Below are positions 25,812-36,037 of a stretch of DNA of 64,000 nucleotides, in pieces. A program made the position numbers and the translations under genes. Source of the DNA: Reyranella aquatilis (GTDB taxonomy: Bacteria; Pseudomonadota; Alphaproteobacteria; Reyranellales; Reyranellaceae). Where the stretch lies: assembly GCF_020880995.1 (NCBI RefSeq), contig NZ_JAJISD010000018.1:1-64000 (forward strand). Reading direction: 5' to 3'. Positions within the stretch are counted from its first letter, which is position 1, and each line of letters starts with the position of its first letter. Under the pieces are notes generated by a model, which was given only the letters and a program-made list of their open reading frames with translations, ran no database searches and was not told the DNA's origin.

Positions 25812-26936
25812 TCAGGCCGCGTTCTTCTGTTCGAGGCGCGTGACCAGCTTGTCCTTCCACGCCATCGGGCCGCCGAGCGACAGCGCGAGCAGACGCGACC
25901 GGCGATAGTGGAATTGCGTGTCGGCCTCCCAGGTGAAGCCGATGCCACCATGCGTCTGGATGTTCTCCTTGGCCGCGAAGTCGTAGGCGTCGGTCGCCGC
26001 GATGCGTGCCGCCGCGGCGGCCAGCGGCAGGTCGGCGCCGCCTTCGGTCAGCATCATCGCGCCGTAATAGGCGTTCGAGCGCGCGAGCTCGAGCTTCACG
26101 TAGCAGTCGGCCAGCTTGTGCTTGATCGCCTGATACGAGCCGATGGCACGGCCGAAGGCGTTGCGCTGCAACGCATAGTCCCGCGCCATCCACATCGCCG
26201 ACTCGGCGCCGCCCACCTGGGCGAAGGCGAAGTAGACCGCCGCCGCATCGTAGAGCCGTTCGAGCAGGCTCCAGCCTTCGCCCTCGGCGCCCAGCAGCTC
26301 CGCCGCTGCATCGTCGAACGCGAGTTCGGCATGCTTGCGCGCCGGATCGATCGTCTCGATGCGCTTCTTCGCGACGGCCTTCTGCGTAAGGTCGACGATG
26401 ACGAGCGACACCGCGCGCTCGCCCGAACCGCCGGTATTGGCGAGCACGATGGCGAAGGTCGCGGCCTCGCCGTCGGTCACCGGCAGCTTCTTGCCGTTGA
26501 GGCGGCCGCCGCCGAACGTGGTGCGGGTGTTGCGCGGCTTCGGGGGCTGCGCGCCCTCGGCGATGGCCACCGTGCCGATCGCCTTGCCCGACGCGAGTTC
26601 GGGCAGCCACTTCTTCTTCTGCGCGTCGGAGCCCGCTAGTTTCAGCGCTTCGGTCGCCAGCACGACCGAAGAGTCGAACGGCACCGGCGCGGCAGCGCGG
26701 CCGATTTCTTCGGCGACGACGCATACCTCCAGCGGCGACAGGCCCATGCCGCCATAGGTCTCGGGGATGCCGAGGGCCGGCACGCCGAGATCGACGAGGC
26801 CTTTCCAGACATCTTCCGCATGGGTTTCGGTGCCGTCGAGCACGCGCCGCACCACTTTGGTGGGGCACTTGTCGGCGAGGAATTTGCGAACCTGCTCCTT
26901 GAGCAGCTTCTGGTCGTCGGAGAAATCGAAGTTCAT
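25812..26936 (-). CDS. Acyl-CoA dehydrogenase, second of a pair
   Basis: A 374-residue acyl-CoA dehydrogenase, transcribed first in the two-gene unit. It begins MNFDFSDDQKLLKEQVRKFL, normal for the family. The middle domain is shorter and less conserved than in its neighbour, while the C-terminal flavin segment ENIQTHGGIGFTWEADTQFH keeps a Glu where YEGT has its catalytic Glu. With the neighbour lacking that Glu, the two probably form a heteromeric enzyme. The ATG at 26936 is chosen on homology; an upstream start at 26954 is possible, as the ribosome site is weak. Confidence 0.86.
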   Translation of the reverse strand: MNFDFSDDQKLLKEQVRKFLADKCPTKVVRRVLDGTETHAEDVWKGLVDLGVPALGIPETYGGMGLSPLEVCVVAEEIGRAAAPVPFDSSVVLATEALKLAGSDAQKKKWLPELASGKAIGTVAIAEGAQPPKPRNTRTTFGGGRLNGKKLPVTDGEAATFAIVLANTGGSGERAVSLVIVDLTQKAVAKKRIETIDPARKHAELAFDDAAAELLGAEGEGWSLLERLYDAAAVYFAFAQVGGAESAMWMARDYALQRNAFGRAIGSYQAIKHKLADCYVKLELARSNAYYGAMMLTEGGADLPLAAAAARIAATDAYDFAAKENIQTHGGIGFTWEADTQFHYRRSRLLALSLGGPMAWKDKLVTRLEQKNAA

Positions 26937-27023
26937 GATGCCCGACCCTAGCAAGCCCGCTCGGCTCGGGGAACGGTTCTAGGTTTCGACAGGCGGGTTG
27001 TGCGCTGTGATATTGTGAGCGAC

Positions 27024-27368
27024 ATGAAAACCGATCAGATCAAAGACTGGCACGCCCACGTCTACTTCGACGCGGCCTCGCGCGACGCGGCGTGGGCGCT
27101 GCGCGAGCGCATTGAGAAGAGCTTTGCCATCGAGATGGGCCGCTTCCACGAGAAGCCGGTCGGCCCGCATCCGCGCTTTAGCTACCAGGTCGCGCTGAAG
27201 AACGAACAGTTCGAGCCGCTGCTGTCGTGGCTGACCCTGAACCGCGGCGATCTAACGGTGTTCATCCATCCCAACACCGGGCACGATCTCGAAGATCATC
27301 GCGATCGCGCGATCTGGATGGGCCAGCAGGTGCCGCTGGTCCTCGACATCTTCACCAGGAAGGATTGA
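27024..27368 (+). CDS. DOPA 4,5-dioxygenase-family protein
   Basis: A 114-residue protein matching the DOPA 4,5-dioxygenase family. It shows the N-terminal DWHAHVYFD, the middle PHPRFSYQV and the C-terminal FIHPNTGHDLEDHRDRAIW, with several histidines able to bind a metal. Characterised fungal members cleave catechol rings of DOPA, but bacterial members are mostly untested. The start at MKTDQ is chosen because it precedes the conserved part closely. It is divergent from the dehydrogenase pair and lies 4 bp before the PncC-like gene. Confidence 0.8.
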   Translation: MKTDQIKDWHAHVYFDAASRDAAWALRERIEKSFAIEMGRFHEKPVGPHPRFSYQVALKNEQFEPLLSWLTLNRGDLTVFIHPNTGHDLEDHRDRAIWMGQQVPLVLDIFTRKD

Positions 27369-27372
27369 CCCG

Positions 27373-27855
27373 ATGGACTCCCTGCTCCCGCTTGCCCAGC
27401 GCGTCGGCGAAAAACTCAAGGCCCGCAAGGAAACCGTCGGCATTTCCGAATCGTCCGCGGGTGGCCTGATCTCCGCGGCGCTGCTCGCCGTTCCGGGGGC
27501 CTCGGCCTATTTCATGGGCGGCGCCGTGGTCTACACGCGCCCCGCCGGCGACGCTTTCCTCGCGGTGCCGCGCGAGAAGCGCGCCGGCGTCCGCTCCTCC
27601 TCCGAGCCCTGGGCGCTGCTGGCGGCCGAGCATGTCCGCGGCCGGCTGAAGACGACCTGGGGCCTCGCCGAGACCGGCGCCTCAGGTCCGACCGGCAATT
27701 CCTACGGCGATCCCGCGGGACACACGTGCGTGGCGATCGTCGGTCCCCACGGCAGCGTCGCGCGCACCCTGCGCACCGGCTCCAACGACCGCGTCGCCAA
27801 CATGCGCGCCTTCGCCGCCGAAGCGCTCAAGCTCCTGGACGAACAGCTTTCCTGA
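27373..27855 (+). CDS. CinA C-terminal domain protein (PncC-like nicotinamide-nucleotide amidase)
   Basis: A 160-residue stand-alone CinA C-terminal domain. Such proteins (PncC) deamidate nicotinamide mononucleotide in NAD recycling. The motif usually read ESCTGGL is ESSAGGLISAALLAVPGAS here, starting at residue 26, followed by YFMGGAVVYT and AETGASGPTGN. The Cys-Thr to Ser-Ala change leaves the catalytic Ser region open to question, so the activity is likely but not assured. It lies 4 bp after the DOPA-dioxygenase-like gene and its stop abuts the stop of the convergent DUF423 gene. Confidence 0.82.
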   Translation: MDSLLPLAQRVGEKLKARKETVGISESSAGGLISAALLAVPGASAYFMGGAVVYTRPAGDAFLAVPREKRAGVRSSSEPWALLAAEHVRGRLKTTWGLAETGASGPTGNSYGDPAGHTCVAIVGPHGSVARTLRTGSNDRVANMRAFAAEALKLLDEQLS

Positions 27856-28254
27856 TCAGCCGATCGGGCGCTTCAGCGCCGCGATCGCGACCAACACCCA
27901 GCCCGCGATGAAGGCGAGACCGCCGATCGGCGCCACGGCGCCGAACCATCGCGGGCCGCCGAACGACAGGGAATAGAGCGCGCCGGGGAACAGGACGCTG
28001 CCCGCGAGGAACAGCCACAGCGCAAGCAGGGCGAGGCGCGCGTTGAGCAGGCCAGCACCCGCCAGGGCGCAGACGCCGAGCATCGCGAGCGCATGAACCA
28101 TCTGATAGTGGCTGCCGGTCTGCAGCCAGTCCTTCGCCTTGAGCCCGGCTTCCGTGCGCAGGTCGAGTCCGTGCGCGGCGAAGGCGCCGACGATGACCGA
28201 GATCGCGCCGCTCGCGGCGGCAACGACGATCCAGATCCTCGCGGCTTCACCCAT
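27856..28254 (-). CDS. DUF423 membrane protein
   Basis: A small inner-membrane protein of 132 residues with four predicted helices. The family signatures are clear: VGAFAAHGL near residue 22, TGSHYQMVHALAMLG in the second helix, LFLAGSVLFPGALY in the third and GGLAFIAGW in the fourth. Function of the family is unknown. It starts 2 bp after the stop of the SDR at 28257 and is probably cotranscribed with it and with the enoyl-CoA hydratase upstream. Confidence 0.88.
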   Translation of the reverse strand: MGEAARIWIVVAAASGAISVIVGAFAAHGLDLRTEAGLKAKDWLQTGSHYQMVHALAMLGVCALAGAGLLNARLALLALWLFLAGSVLFPGALYSLSFGGPRWFGAVAPIGGLAFIAGWVLVAIAALKRPIG

Positions 28255-28256
28255 GG

Positions 28257-29060
28257 CTATTGCAGCGGCCGGGTCGGGCGCCCGCCGGCGGTCATGCCGC
28301 CGTCGATCACCAGTTCCTGGCCGGTGATGTAGTTGCCCGCGTCGGTGCAGAGAAACAGCACGCCATTGGCGATGTCCTGCGCCTCGCCGACGCGTGGCAG
28401 CGGCACCGTGGCCGCAGCGCGTTCGCGCGGATCGATCGGGGCGTTGCGGCGATTGCCCTCGGCGCCGGTCGGGATCTTTTCCCAGATCGGCGTGGCGATG
28501 ATGCCGGGATGCACCGAGTTGCAGCGGATGTTGTCGGCCGCGTGCTCGAGCGCCACCGACTTGGCGAGCAGGCGCACGCCGCCCTTGGTCGCCGAATAGG
28601 CCGCAAGGCCCGGCGCACCGCGCAGGCCCGCCACCGACGACATCAGCACGATCGATCCGCCGCCCGCGCGCTTCATCGCCGGGATCGAATGCTTGATCGA
28701 GAGGAACACGCCGTCGAGGTTGATAGCCTGCTGACGCTGCCAGTCGGCGAGCGTCATGGTCGCGATCGGCGACATGATGCCGATGCCGGCATTGGCCACC
28801 ATGATGTCGAGCCGGCCGTAGCGCTTCTCGGCCTCGGCGACGATGCCGGGCCAGACCGCCTCGTCGCGCACGTCGTGGCGCATGTAGTGCGCCTTGCCGC
28901 CCGCCTTGGTGATGCGGTCGACCACACCCTTGCCCAGCGTGTCGTCGATGTCGGTGATGAGAACCGACGCGCCTTCGCGCGCCAGCGTTTCCGCACAGGC
29001 CTCGCCGATGCCCGAGGCACCCCCGGTGACGATGGCGACCTTACCCGAGACCTGAGCCAT
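28257..29060 (-). CDS. SDR-family oxidoreductase
   Basis: Short-chain dehydrogenase of 267 residues. TGGASGIG is at 12-19, Asp37 after strand two suggests NAD, and ANAG replaces NNAG at 89-92. The catalytic Ser142, Tyr155 and Lys159 (YSATK) are present, and the end ELVIDGGMTAGG is typical of 3-hydroxyacyl-type SDRs. It lies between a crotonase gene and the DUF423 gene on the same strand, so a role in acyl or side-chain oxidation is plausible but unproven. Confidence 0.87.
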   Translation of the reverse strand: MAQVSGKVAIVTGGASGIGEACAETLAREGASVLITDIDDTLGKGVVDRITKAGGKAHYMRHDVRDEAVWPGIVAEAEKRYGRLDIMVANAGIGIMSPIATMTLADWQRQQAINLDGVFLSIKHSIPAMKRAGGGSIVLMSSVAGLRGAPGLAAYSATKGGVRLLAKSVALEHAADNIRCNSVHPGIIATPIWEKIPTGAEGNRRNAPIDPRERAAATVPLPRVGEAQDIANGVLFLCTDAGNYITGQELVIDGGMTAGGRPTRPLQ

Positions 29061-29096
29061 GAAGCGTTCCTTGATGCCAAAAACGTCACTGTGGCC

Positions 29097-29152
29097 TTCC
29101 CCTCCGCCCTTCCGGCAGCTCCCCCGTCAGACGGGGGAGGCAAGGAGGGGAA
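29097..29152. repeat. Nested G/C-rich hairpin between SDR and crotonase genes
   Basis: An outer stem, TTCCCCTCC (29097-29105) with GGAGGGGAA (29144-29152), encloses an inner stem, CTCCCCCGT (29119-29127) with ACGGGGGAG (29131-29139) around CAG. Both are perfect 9-bp pairings. It falls in the 108-bp gap between two same-strand genes and could attenuate or process the transcript. The inner hairpin text is a common dispersed element in related genomes as I recall. Confidence 0.65.
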
Positions 29153-29168
29153 AGCCGAGGACGTGGTG

Positions 29169-29942
29169 CTAGCGGTTCTTCCAGTTGCCGGGGCGCTTCT
29201 CGGCGTAGGACTTGACGCCCTCCTTGAAGTCCTCGGTCTTGCGGGTCCACTCCTGCTCGGTCAGTTCGCGCTCGGTGGCCGCTTCCGCCGCATCGGCGAA
29301 GCCACGGCGCATCGTCTCACGGGTCGACATCAACGCAAGCGGAGCCGACTCGGCGATTTCCTGAGCCAGCTTGAGCGCCTCCTTGCGCACGTCGGCGAGC
29401 GGCGCCAGCGCATCGGCCAGCCCCCACTGCACCGCCTCCTCGCCGCCAATGCGACGACCCGTATAGAACATCAGGTTGGCCTTCTGCTGGCCGATCAGGC
29501 GCGGCAGCGTGAACGTGAGCGAGAAACCAGGATGGAAGCCCAGCCGCGTGAAGTTCGCGGCGAAGCGCGCTTCGGGAGCGGCCACACGGAAATCGGTGGC
29601 CAGCGCGAGACCGAGGCCACCGCCGATCGCCGGTCCCTGGATGGCACCGACGCTGGGCTTCTTCGCCCGGAAGATGCGGGTCGCTTCCTTGTAGAGATGC
29701 TTGCCGGTCTCATTTGCGCCGGTCTGCGGACGGTTGGCGAAATCGGCGCCGGCGCAGAACGACTTGCCCTGCGCGCACAGCACGTAGGCGCGGATCTTGT
29801 CGTCGCGGTCGAACGCCTCGAAGGCATCGGCGATCTGGTTGATCAGCGAGTTGTCGAAGAAATTGTGCGGCGGCCGCTGAATCTCCACGATTCCGACCGC
29901 GCCTTCGGTGCTGATGCCGAGATCCTTGAAGGTGGCGCTCAT
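29169..29942 (-). CDS. Enoyl-CoA hydratase/isomerase family protein
   Basis: Crotonase-fold protein of 257 residues. The CoA-binding and oxyanion-hole segments are visible: SFCAGADFANR and VGAIQGPAIGGGLGLALATDFRVA. The usual first catalytic Glu position falls in FTRLGFHPGFSLTFTLPRLIG, which has no Glu, while the second falls in GLADALAPLAD. This suggests an isomerase or a hydratase with altered acid-base chemistry rather than a standard FadB-like hydratase. It is the first gene of a unit with the SDR and DUF423 genes and is divergent from the 3-hydroxyacyl-CoA dehydrogenase. Confidence 0.86.
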   Translation of the reverse strand: MSATFKDLGISTEGAVGIVEIQRPPHNFFDNSLINQIADAFEAFDRDDKIRAYVLCAQGKSFCAGADFANRPQTGANETGKHLYKEATRIFRAKKPSVGAIQGPAIGGGLGLALATDFRVAAPEARFAANFTRLGFHPGFSLTFTLPRLIGQQKANLMFYTGRRIGGEEAVQWGLADALAPLADVRKEALKLAQEIAESAPLALMSTRETMRRGFADAAEAATERELTEQEWTRKTEDFKEGVKSYAEKRPGNWKNR

Positions 29943-30028
29943 CTGTTTTCTCCCGCGTTGAAAATCCGGTTAACTTGGGCCGGATACTGCCCCGGCAAGG
30001 GGCACGCGTCGATACGGGAGGACAAGGA

Positions 30029-30958
30029 ATGCCGCAAAGCGAACGACACGCCCTGGTGCTGGGCGGAGGCACGATGGGCGTGGGGATCATCGCCATGTTC
30101 CTGGGAGGCGGCTGGAAGGTGGACGTCGTGTCTCGCTCCGCCTCGACCCGGGATGGCCTGCCCGCGGCAACGGCCCGGGCACTCAAGGCGATGGGCAAGT
30201 CCGAAGACGTATCGGGTCTGGCGACCTACGCGACTCTCGAAGAGGCGCCCTGGCCGAAGATCGACATCGCCGTCGAAACCGTGACCGAGGACCTGGCGCT
30301 CAAGCAGAGGATCTTTGCCGACATGGAGCGGCTTTCCCGCCCCGGCGTGCCGCTGACGTCGAACTCCTCGAGCTTCCCGATCAGCGAGATCGGCAAGGGA
30401 CTGAAGACCCAGGACCGGATGATGGGCCTGCACTTCTTCATGCCGGCGCACCTGATCCCCCTGGTTGAGGTCGTGCGCTCCGTCCACACCGACATCGCGT
30501 TGGCCGAGAAGGTCGGCACGATCATGAGGGATCTGGGCAAGCGGCCTGTCCAGGTGAAGAAGGACGTGATCGGCTTCCTGGGCAACCGCATCCAGGGCGC
30601 GCTGATGCGTGAGGCGCTGTGGCTGATCGAGGAAGGCGTGGCCTCGCCCGAGGACATCGACGCCACTGTCCGCCTCTCCTTCGGCTTCCGCTACGCCGCG
30701 GCCGGGCCGATCACCCAGAAGGAGCATTCAGGCTGGGATACGACCTGTGCCGTGGCCAAGATCATCTGGCCCGACCTCTCCAACGCGGATGGCCCGCCCC
30801 CGGTCCTGCAGCGCAACGTCGACCGGGGCCGCATCGGCTTCAAGACCAAGGGCGGCTTCTTCGACTGGGACGATGCCTCGATAGCGAAAGAGCGCGCCCG
30901 ATATGAGCGCGCTCTTTCTAAATGTCTGGAAATCTTCCGCGAGGAAGGAATTCTCTAG
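30029..30958 (+). CDS. 3-hydroxyacyl-CoA dehydrogenase, NAD-binding
   Basis: A 309-residue stand-alone L-3-hydroxyacyl-CoA dehydrogenase. The NAD motif LGGGTMGVGI is at 11-20. LTSNSSSFPISEI and MMGLHFFMPAHLIPLVEVV carry the catalytic His region, and the C-terminal domain has VKKDVIGFLGNRIQGALMREA. The ATG at 30029 follows GGGAGGACAAGGA. It pairs in function with the divergent crotonase gene for beta-oxidation-like steps. The last codons contain a strong hairpin that looks like a terminator, and the stop codon directly abuts that of the convergent helicase gene. Confidence 0.88.
   Translation: MPQSERHALVLGGGTMGVGIIAMFLGGGWKVDVVSRSASTRDGLPAATARALKAMGKSEDVSGLATYATLEEAPWPKIDIAVETVTEDLALKQRIFADMERLSRPGVPLTSNSSSFPISEIGKGLKTQDRMMGLHFFMPAHLIPLVEVVRSVHTDIALAEKVGTIMRDLGKRPVQVKKDVIGFLGNRIQGALMREALWLIEEGVASPEDIDATVRLSFGFRYAAAGPITQKEHSGWDTTCAVAKIIWPDLSNADGPPPVLQRNVDRGRIGFKTKGGFFDWDDASIAKERARYERALSKCLEIFREEGIL
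30887..30917 (+). terminator. Terminator-like hairpin inside the 3' end of a CDS
   Basis: AAAGAGCGCG (30887-30896) pairs perfectly with CGCGCTCTTT (30908-30917) across an 11-base loop. It lies within the last 25 codons of the 3-hydroxyacyl-CoA dehydrogenase gene and ends in TTT, so it has the shape of a bidirectional terminator placed before the stop codon. It could reduce read-through toward the convergent helicase gene. Function is inferred from shape only. Confidence 0.5.
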
Positions 30959-32773
<1,815 letters not shown>

Positions 32774-33070
32774 TGAAAATCCTTACTTGCCGCCCGGCAT
32801 GCCATCCCGGGCACGCGCATCTGTGGCGGCGTTAGGCCCGTTCCCGCGCGCGGCTGGGACGGCTCTTGTCTTGGGGGATTGTCTCGGGATGAGGCGCCGT
32901 CACAAGTAAATGGGGCGCGTCGCGCGATCGCGAGAAATCTTTGTGGGCCCGCGAATCTGCGGGTTGGCGCGTATATGATGCTGCAGCGCAGCGAAGTCAA
33001 GCCGATTACTGGCCTTCAATCGATCTGCTGCTTAAAGTGCCGGCAAAACAAGTACTTACGGGAGTGAAAC
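32774..33070. promoter_or_regulatory. Divergent leader region of helicase and Bug receptor genes
   Basis: This 297-bp gap has no convincing gene. It must carry the helicase promoter on the minus strand and that of the Bug receptor on the plus strand. A hairpin with GCCCGGCATGCCATCCCGGGC near 32791-32811 lies about 20 bases upstream of the helicase start and could shape its leader. Part of the right half (32930-33060) is noticeably less GC-rich than its surroundings. No known operator is recognised. Confidence 0.4.
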
Positions 33071-34048
33071 TTGCGCCGTCGACACCTCATAAGTTGGACT
33101 GCCGCGACGCTAGCGGCTCCGGCGATCGTGACCAGCGCCTTGGCTCAGGGCTTTCCCAACAAGCCCGTCCGCATCGTCATTCCGTTCGCGCCCGGCGGCA
33201 CGTCGGACATCCTGGCGCGCCTGATGCAGCCGCACCTGCAGGCGGCACTCGGCCAGTCGGTCGTCGTCGAGAACCGCACCGGCGCCAACGGCAACATCGC
33301 CGTCGACATGATCGCGAAGTCCGCACCCGACGGCTACACGTTGGTCCTCACCGACCTCGGCAACCTCACCATCTCGCCGTCGGTGATGAAGCTGCCGTTC
33401 GATGTCATCCGGGACTTCAGCGCGGTTACGGTGCTGGCCTACACGCCACACCTGCTCGCCGCGGCACCGGATCGCCCCTACACGACGGCGGCCGAACTGA
33501 TTGCCTTCGCCAAGGCCAATCCCGACAAGCTGAACTACGCGACCGCCGGCCTCGGAAGCGCACCGCACCTGGCCGGCGCCCTGTTCGCGCATTCGCTCGG
33601 TCTGAAGATCACCTTCATCCCCATGAAGGGCGGCGCCGAGGCGATACAGCAGGTCGCCGGCGGCCACGCCGATGCCCTGTTCAACGGCATGATCGCCACG
33701 CTGCCGCACGTGAAGAGCGGCAAGCTGCGCGGGCTGGCCGTCTCGAGCGCCACGCGCAACGAGCTGGTGCCCGATCTTCCGACCGTGATCGAGGCCGCCG
33801 GGATCAAGGACTTCGTCACCGGCAGCTGGCAGGGCTTCCTGGCGGCCAAGGGCACACCGCCGGAGATCCTCGAGCGGCTCTATGTCGAGATCGAAAAGAC
33901 GACAAAGATCCCCGAAGTCGCCGCGCGCCTGAAGGAGCTGGGCGCCGAGCCTGTCCTCTACAAGCCCGCGCAGAGCGATACATGGCGCGGCCGCGAGGTC
34001 GAAAACTGGGCCAAGGTGGTGAAGGATACCGGCATCAAGCTCGAATAG
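33071..34048 (+). CDS. Bug-family (TctC-like) periplasmic binding protein
   Basis: Orphan receptor of the tripartite tricarboxylate transporter family, 325 residues. The start is a TTG placed 5 bases after GGGAG; the first residues RRRHLISW followed by a hydrophobic stretch and SALA-QG are the export signal. Bug motifs VIPFAPGGTSDILARL and GANGNIAVDMIAKSAPDGYTL are clear. No TctA or TctB lies near, so it would need a shared permease. It is followed 15 bp later by a flavin-dependent monooxygenase-like gene and an EamA transporter, probably one operon. Confidence 0.9.
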   Translation: MRRRHLISWTAATLAAPAIVTSALAQGFPNKPVRIVIPFAPGGTSDILARLMQPHLQAALGQSVVVENRTGANGNIAVDMIAKSAPDGYTLVLTDLGNLTISPSVMKLPFDVIRDFSAVTVLAYTPHLLAAAPDRPYTTAAELIAFAKANPDKLNYATAGLGSAPHLAGALFAHSLGLKITFIPMKGGAEAIQQVAGGHADALFNGMIATLPHVKSGKLRGLAVSSATRNELVPDLPTVIEAAGIKDFVTGSWQGFLAAKGTPPEILERLYVEIEKTTKIPEVAARLKELGAEPVLYKPAQSDTWRGREVENWAKVVKDTGIKLE

Positions 34049-34063
34049 CTGCGGGAGACAGCA

Positions 34064-35137
34064 ATGGAATTCGGCATCCTCTTCACGTCCCACGCCAATC
34101 CGAAGGAAGAGCCCTATCCGCACCGCGCGGTGCACGCGCGCACCACGGACGAGATCGTGGAAGCCGAGCGGCTGGGCTACGACACGGCCTGGATCGCCGA
34201 GCATCATTTCTCGACGAGCTACGGCATCATGCCGGACTGCTTCGCCTACATGGCCTATCTCGCCGCCAAGACCAGCCGCATCAAGCTCGCCTCGGGCGTG
34301 ATCACCCTGCCGCTCTACGATCCGATCCGCGTCGTCGAGAACGCCAACTTCGTCGACATCCTGTCGAACGGCCGGGTCATGCTGGGCATCGGCTCGGGTT
34401 ATCGACCCTATGAGTTCACAGGGCTCGGCAAGGATTTCGAGGGCCGCCGGGACATGGTGGAAGAGGCGGTCGGCCTCATGTTCGACGCCTTCCATCGGCA
34501 TCGCTACGACCACAAGGGCAGATATTTCAGCGGCACCGTCGCGGAGCCGTACGAGCTGCTGCCGCAGCCCGTGCAGATGCCTCATCCGCCGCTCTACATG
34601 GCGGGCGGCACCGACCGCTCGATCGGCTACTGCGGCAGGAACGGGTTCGGCCTGATGCTGTCGACCCTCCCGGGCATCGAGACGCTGGCGGCCCAGACTT
34701 CGCTCTACAAGCGAGAACTGGCAAAGGCTTCGGCCGAGCGCGCGAAGAACCCCGCGGCCGGCCAGATCGACATCGCGCGCTGGGTCTACATTGCCGACAC
34801 CGATGCGCAGGCGCGGGCCGAGACCGAGGAGGCGATCGTCCGCCACATCGCGCATTTCGGCGGCACCGGCACGGCAGGCTATCTCGGCTCCGTCTCGGAG
34901 AAGGGCAGCCAGCTCAGCTACGACGAGCTGCTCAACACCACGCTGCTGCACGGATCGGCGGAGACGGTGATCGCACGCCTGCGCGAGATGCAGGCGCGCA
35001 CCGGGATGACCTCGCTGCTGCTGCATTATCCTCCCTACTACGGGCGCGAGAAGACGATGAAGAGCCTGAGGCTCTTCGCCGAACGCGTGATCCCGGCCTT
35101 CCGGCCTCCGGCGCATCGCGTCGCCGCCGCGGAATGA
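34064..35137 (+). CDS. LLM-class flavin-dependent oxidoreductase (luciferase-like)
   Basis: Monooxygenase of the bacterial luciferase superfamily, 357 residues, expected to use reduced flavin from a separate reductase. Family marks are MEFGILFTSH at the start, LGYDTAWIAEHHFSTSYG, and RVMLGIGSGYRPYEFTGLG, the flavin-binding part. PPLYMAGGTDRSIGYCGRNG is also typical. The substrate is unknown. The ribosome site GGGAG is 6 bases before ATG. Its stop overlaps the start of the next gene by 4 bases, so it is coupled with the EamA transporter, and both follow the Bug receptor. Confidence 0.88.
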   Translation: MEFGILFTSHANPKEEPYPHRAVHARTTDEIVEAERLGYDTAWIAEHHFSTSYGIMPDCFAYMAYLAAKTSRIKLASGVITLPLYDPIRVVENANFVDILSNGRVMLGIGSGYRPYEFTGLGKDFEGRRDMVEEAVGLMFDAFHRHRYDHKGRYFSGTVAEPYELLPQPVQMPHPPLYMAGGTDRSIGYCGRNGFGLMLSTLPGIETLAAQTSLYKRELAKASAERAKNPAAGQIDIARWVYIADTDAQARAETEEAIVRHIAHFGGTGTAGYLGSVSEKGSQLSYDELLNTTLLHGSAETVIARLREMQARTGMTSLLLHYPPYYGREKTMKSLRLFAERVIPAFRPPAHRVAAAE

Positions 35138-36018
35138 CGCCGCCCGCGGCCGTTGCGGGCCGCAACAACACATCGCGCGGCGCGATCTTCACCATGCTCG
35201 CCATGCTGGGATTCGCCAGCATGGACACCATCACCAAGTGGATGGTGGCCGACTATCCGATCGGCCAGATGATGTGGGTGCGCTACGGGATCTTCTGCCT
35301 GTTCGCCTGGTTCGTCGTACGCCACCGCGGCCTGCGCGCGGCCTTGCGCTCGAACCGGCCCGGGCTGCAGCTCGGCCGGGCGTTGCTGGCGGTGGTCGAA
35401 AGCGCGGTATTCGTGCTCGCCTTCCGTTACCTGCCGCTGGCCGACACACACGCCGTCGCCGCCACCTCGCCGCTGATCGTGATCGCGCTCGGCGTGCTGT
35501 TCCTCGGCGAGAAGGCCGGGCCGGCGCGCTGGGCCGCCGTCGCCGCGGGTTTCGTCGGCGTGCTGCTGATCGTACGACCGGGATTCCGCGAACTCGACTG
35601 GCCGCTTCTGATCCCCGTGGTCGGTGCGGTCCTGTGGGGAGGCTACCAGATCCTCATTCGCCTCTGCTCGCGCACCGACACGCCCGAAACGACGCTCGTC
35701 TGGTCGGCCTTCGTGGCCTTTGGCGCGACCACCCTCGTCGGGCCGCTGCAATGGCGATGGCCGGACGCCACGGGATGGGCTCTTCTGGTCGCCATCGCCT
35801 TGCTGGGTGCGCTTGCGCACTATGCGCTGATCAAGGCGCTCGACTATGCCGAGGCGGGCGCGGTGCAGCCCTACAGCTACACGCTGCTGGTGTTCGTCAC
35901 GATCCTCGGCATCATCGTGTTCGGCGACATTCCCGACCACTGGACGCTCGCTGGCGCGGCGGTGATCGTGGCGTCAGGCCTCTATACATGGCACCACGAG
36001 CGGCAGGCGGGCCGATAG
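35134..36018 (+). CDS. EamA/DMT-family transporter
   Basis: Inner-membrane carrier of the drug/metabolite superfamily, 294 residues, with ten hydrophobic helices in two related halves. The first half has LGFASMDTITKWMV and PLADTHAVAATSPLIVIALG; the second begins near PLLIPVVGAVLWGGYQIL. Start overlaps the flavin enzyme's stop (ATGA, 35134-35137). Such proteins usually export amino acids or other metabolites, but the direction and the solute are unknown here. Confidence 0.88.
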   Translation: MTPPAAVAGRNNTSRGAIFTMLAMLGFASMDTITKWMVADYPIGQMMWVRYGIFCLFAWFVVRHRGLRAALRSNRPGLQLGRALLAVVESAVFVLAFRYLPLADTHAVAATSPLIVIALGVLFLGEKAGPARWAAVAAGFVGVLLIVRPGFRELDWPLLIPVVGAVLWGGYQILIRLCSRTDTPETTLVWSAFVAFGATTLVGPLQWRWPDATGWALLVAIALLGALAHYALIKALDYAEAGAVQPYSYTLLVFVTILGIIVFGDIPDHWTLAGAAVIVASGLYTWHHERQAGR

Positions 36019-36037
36019 AACGTCATTGGAACCATCA

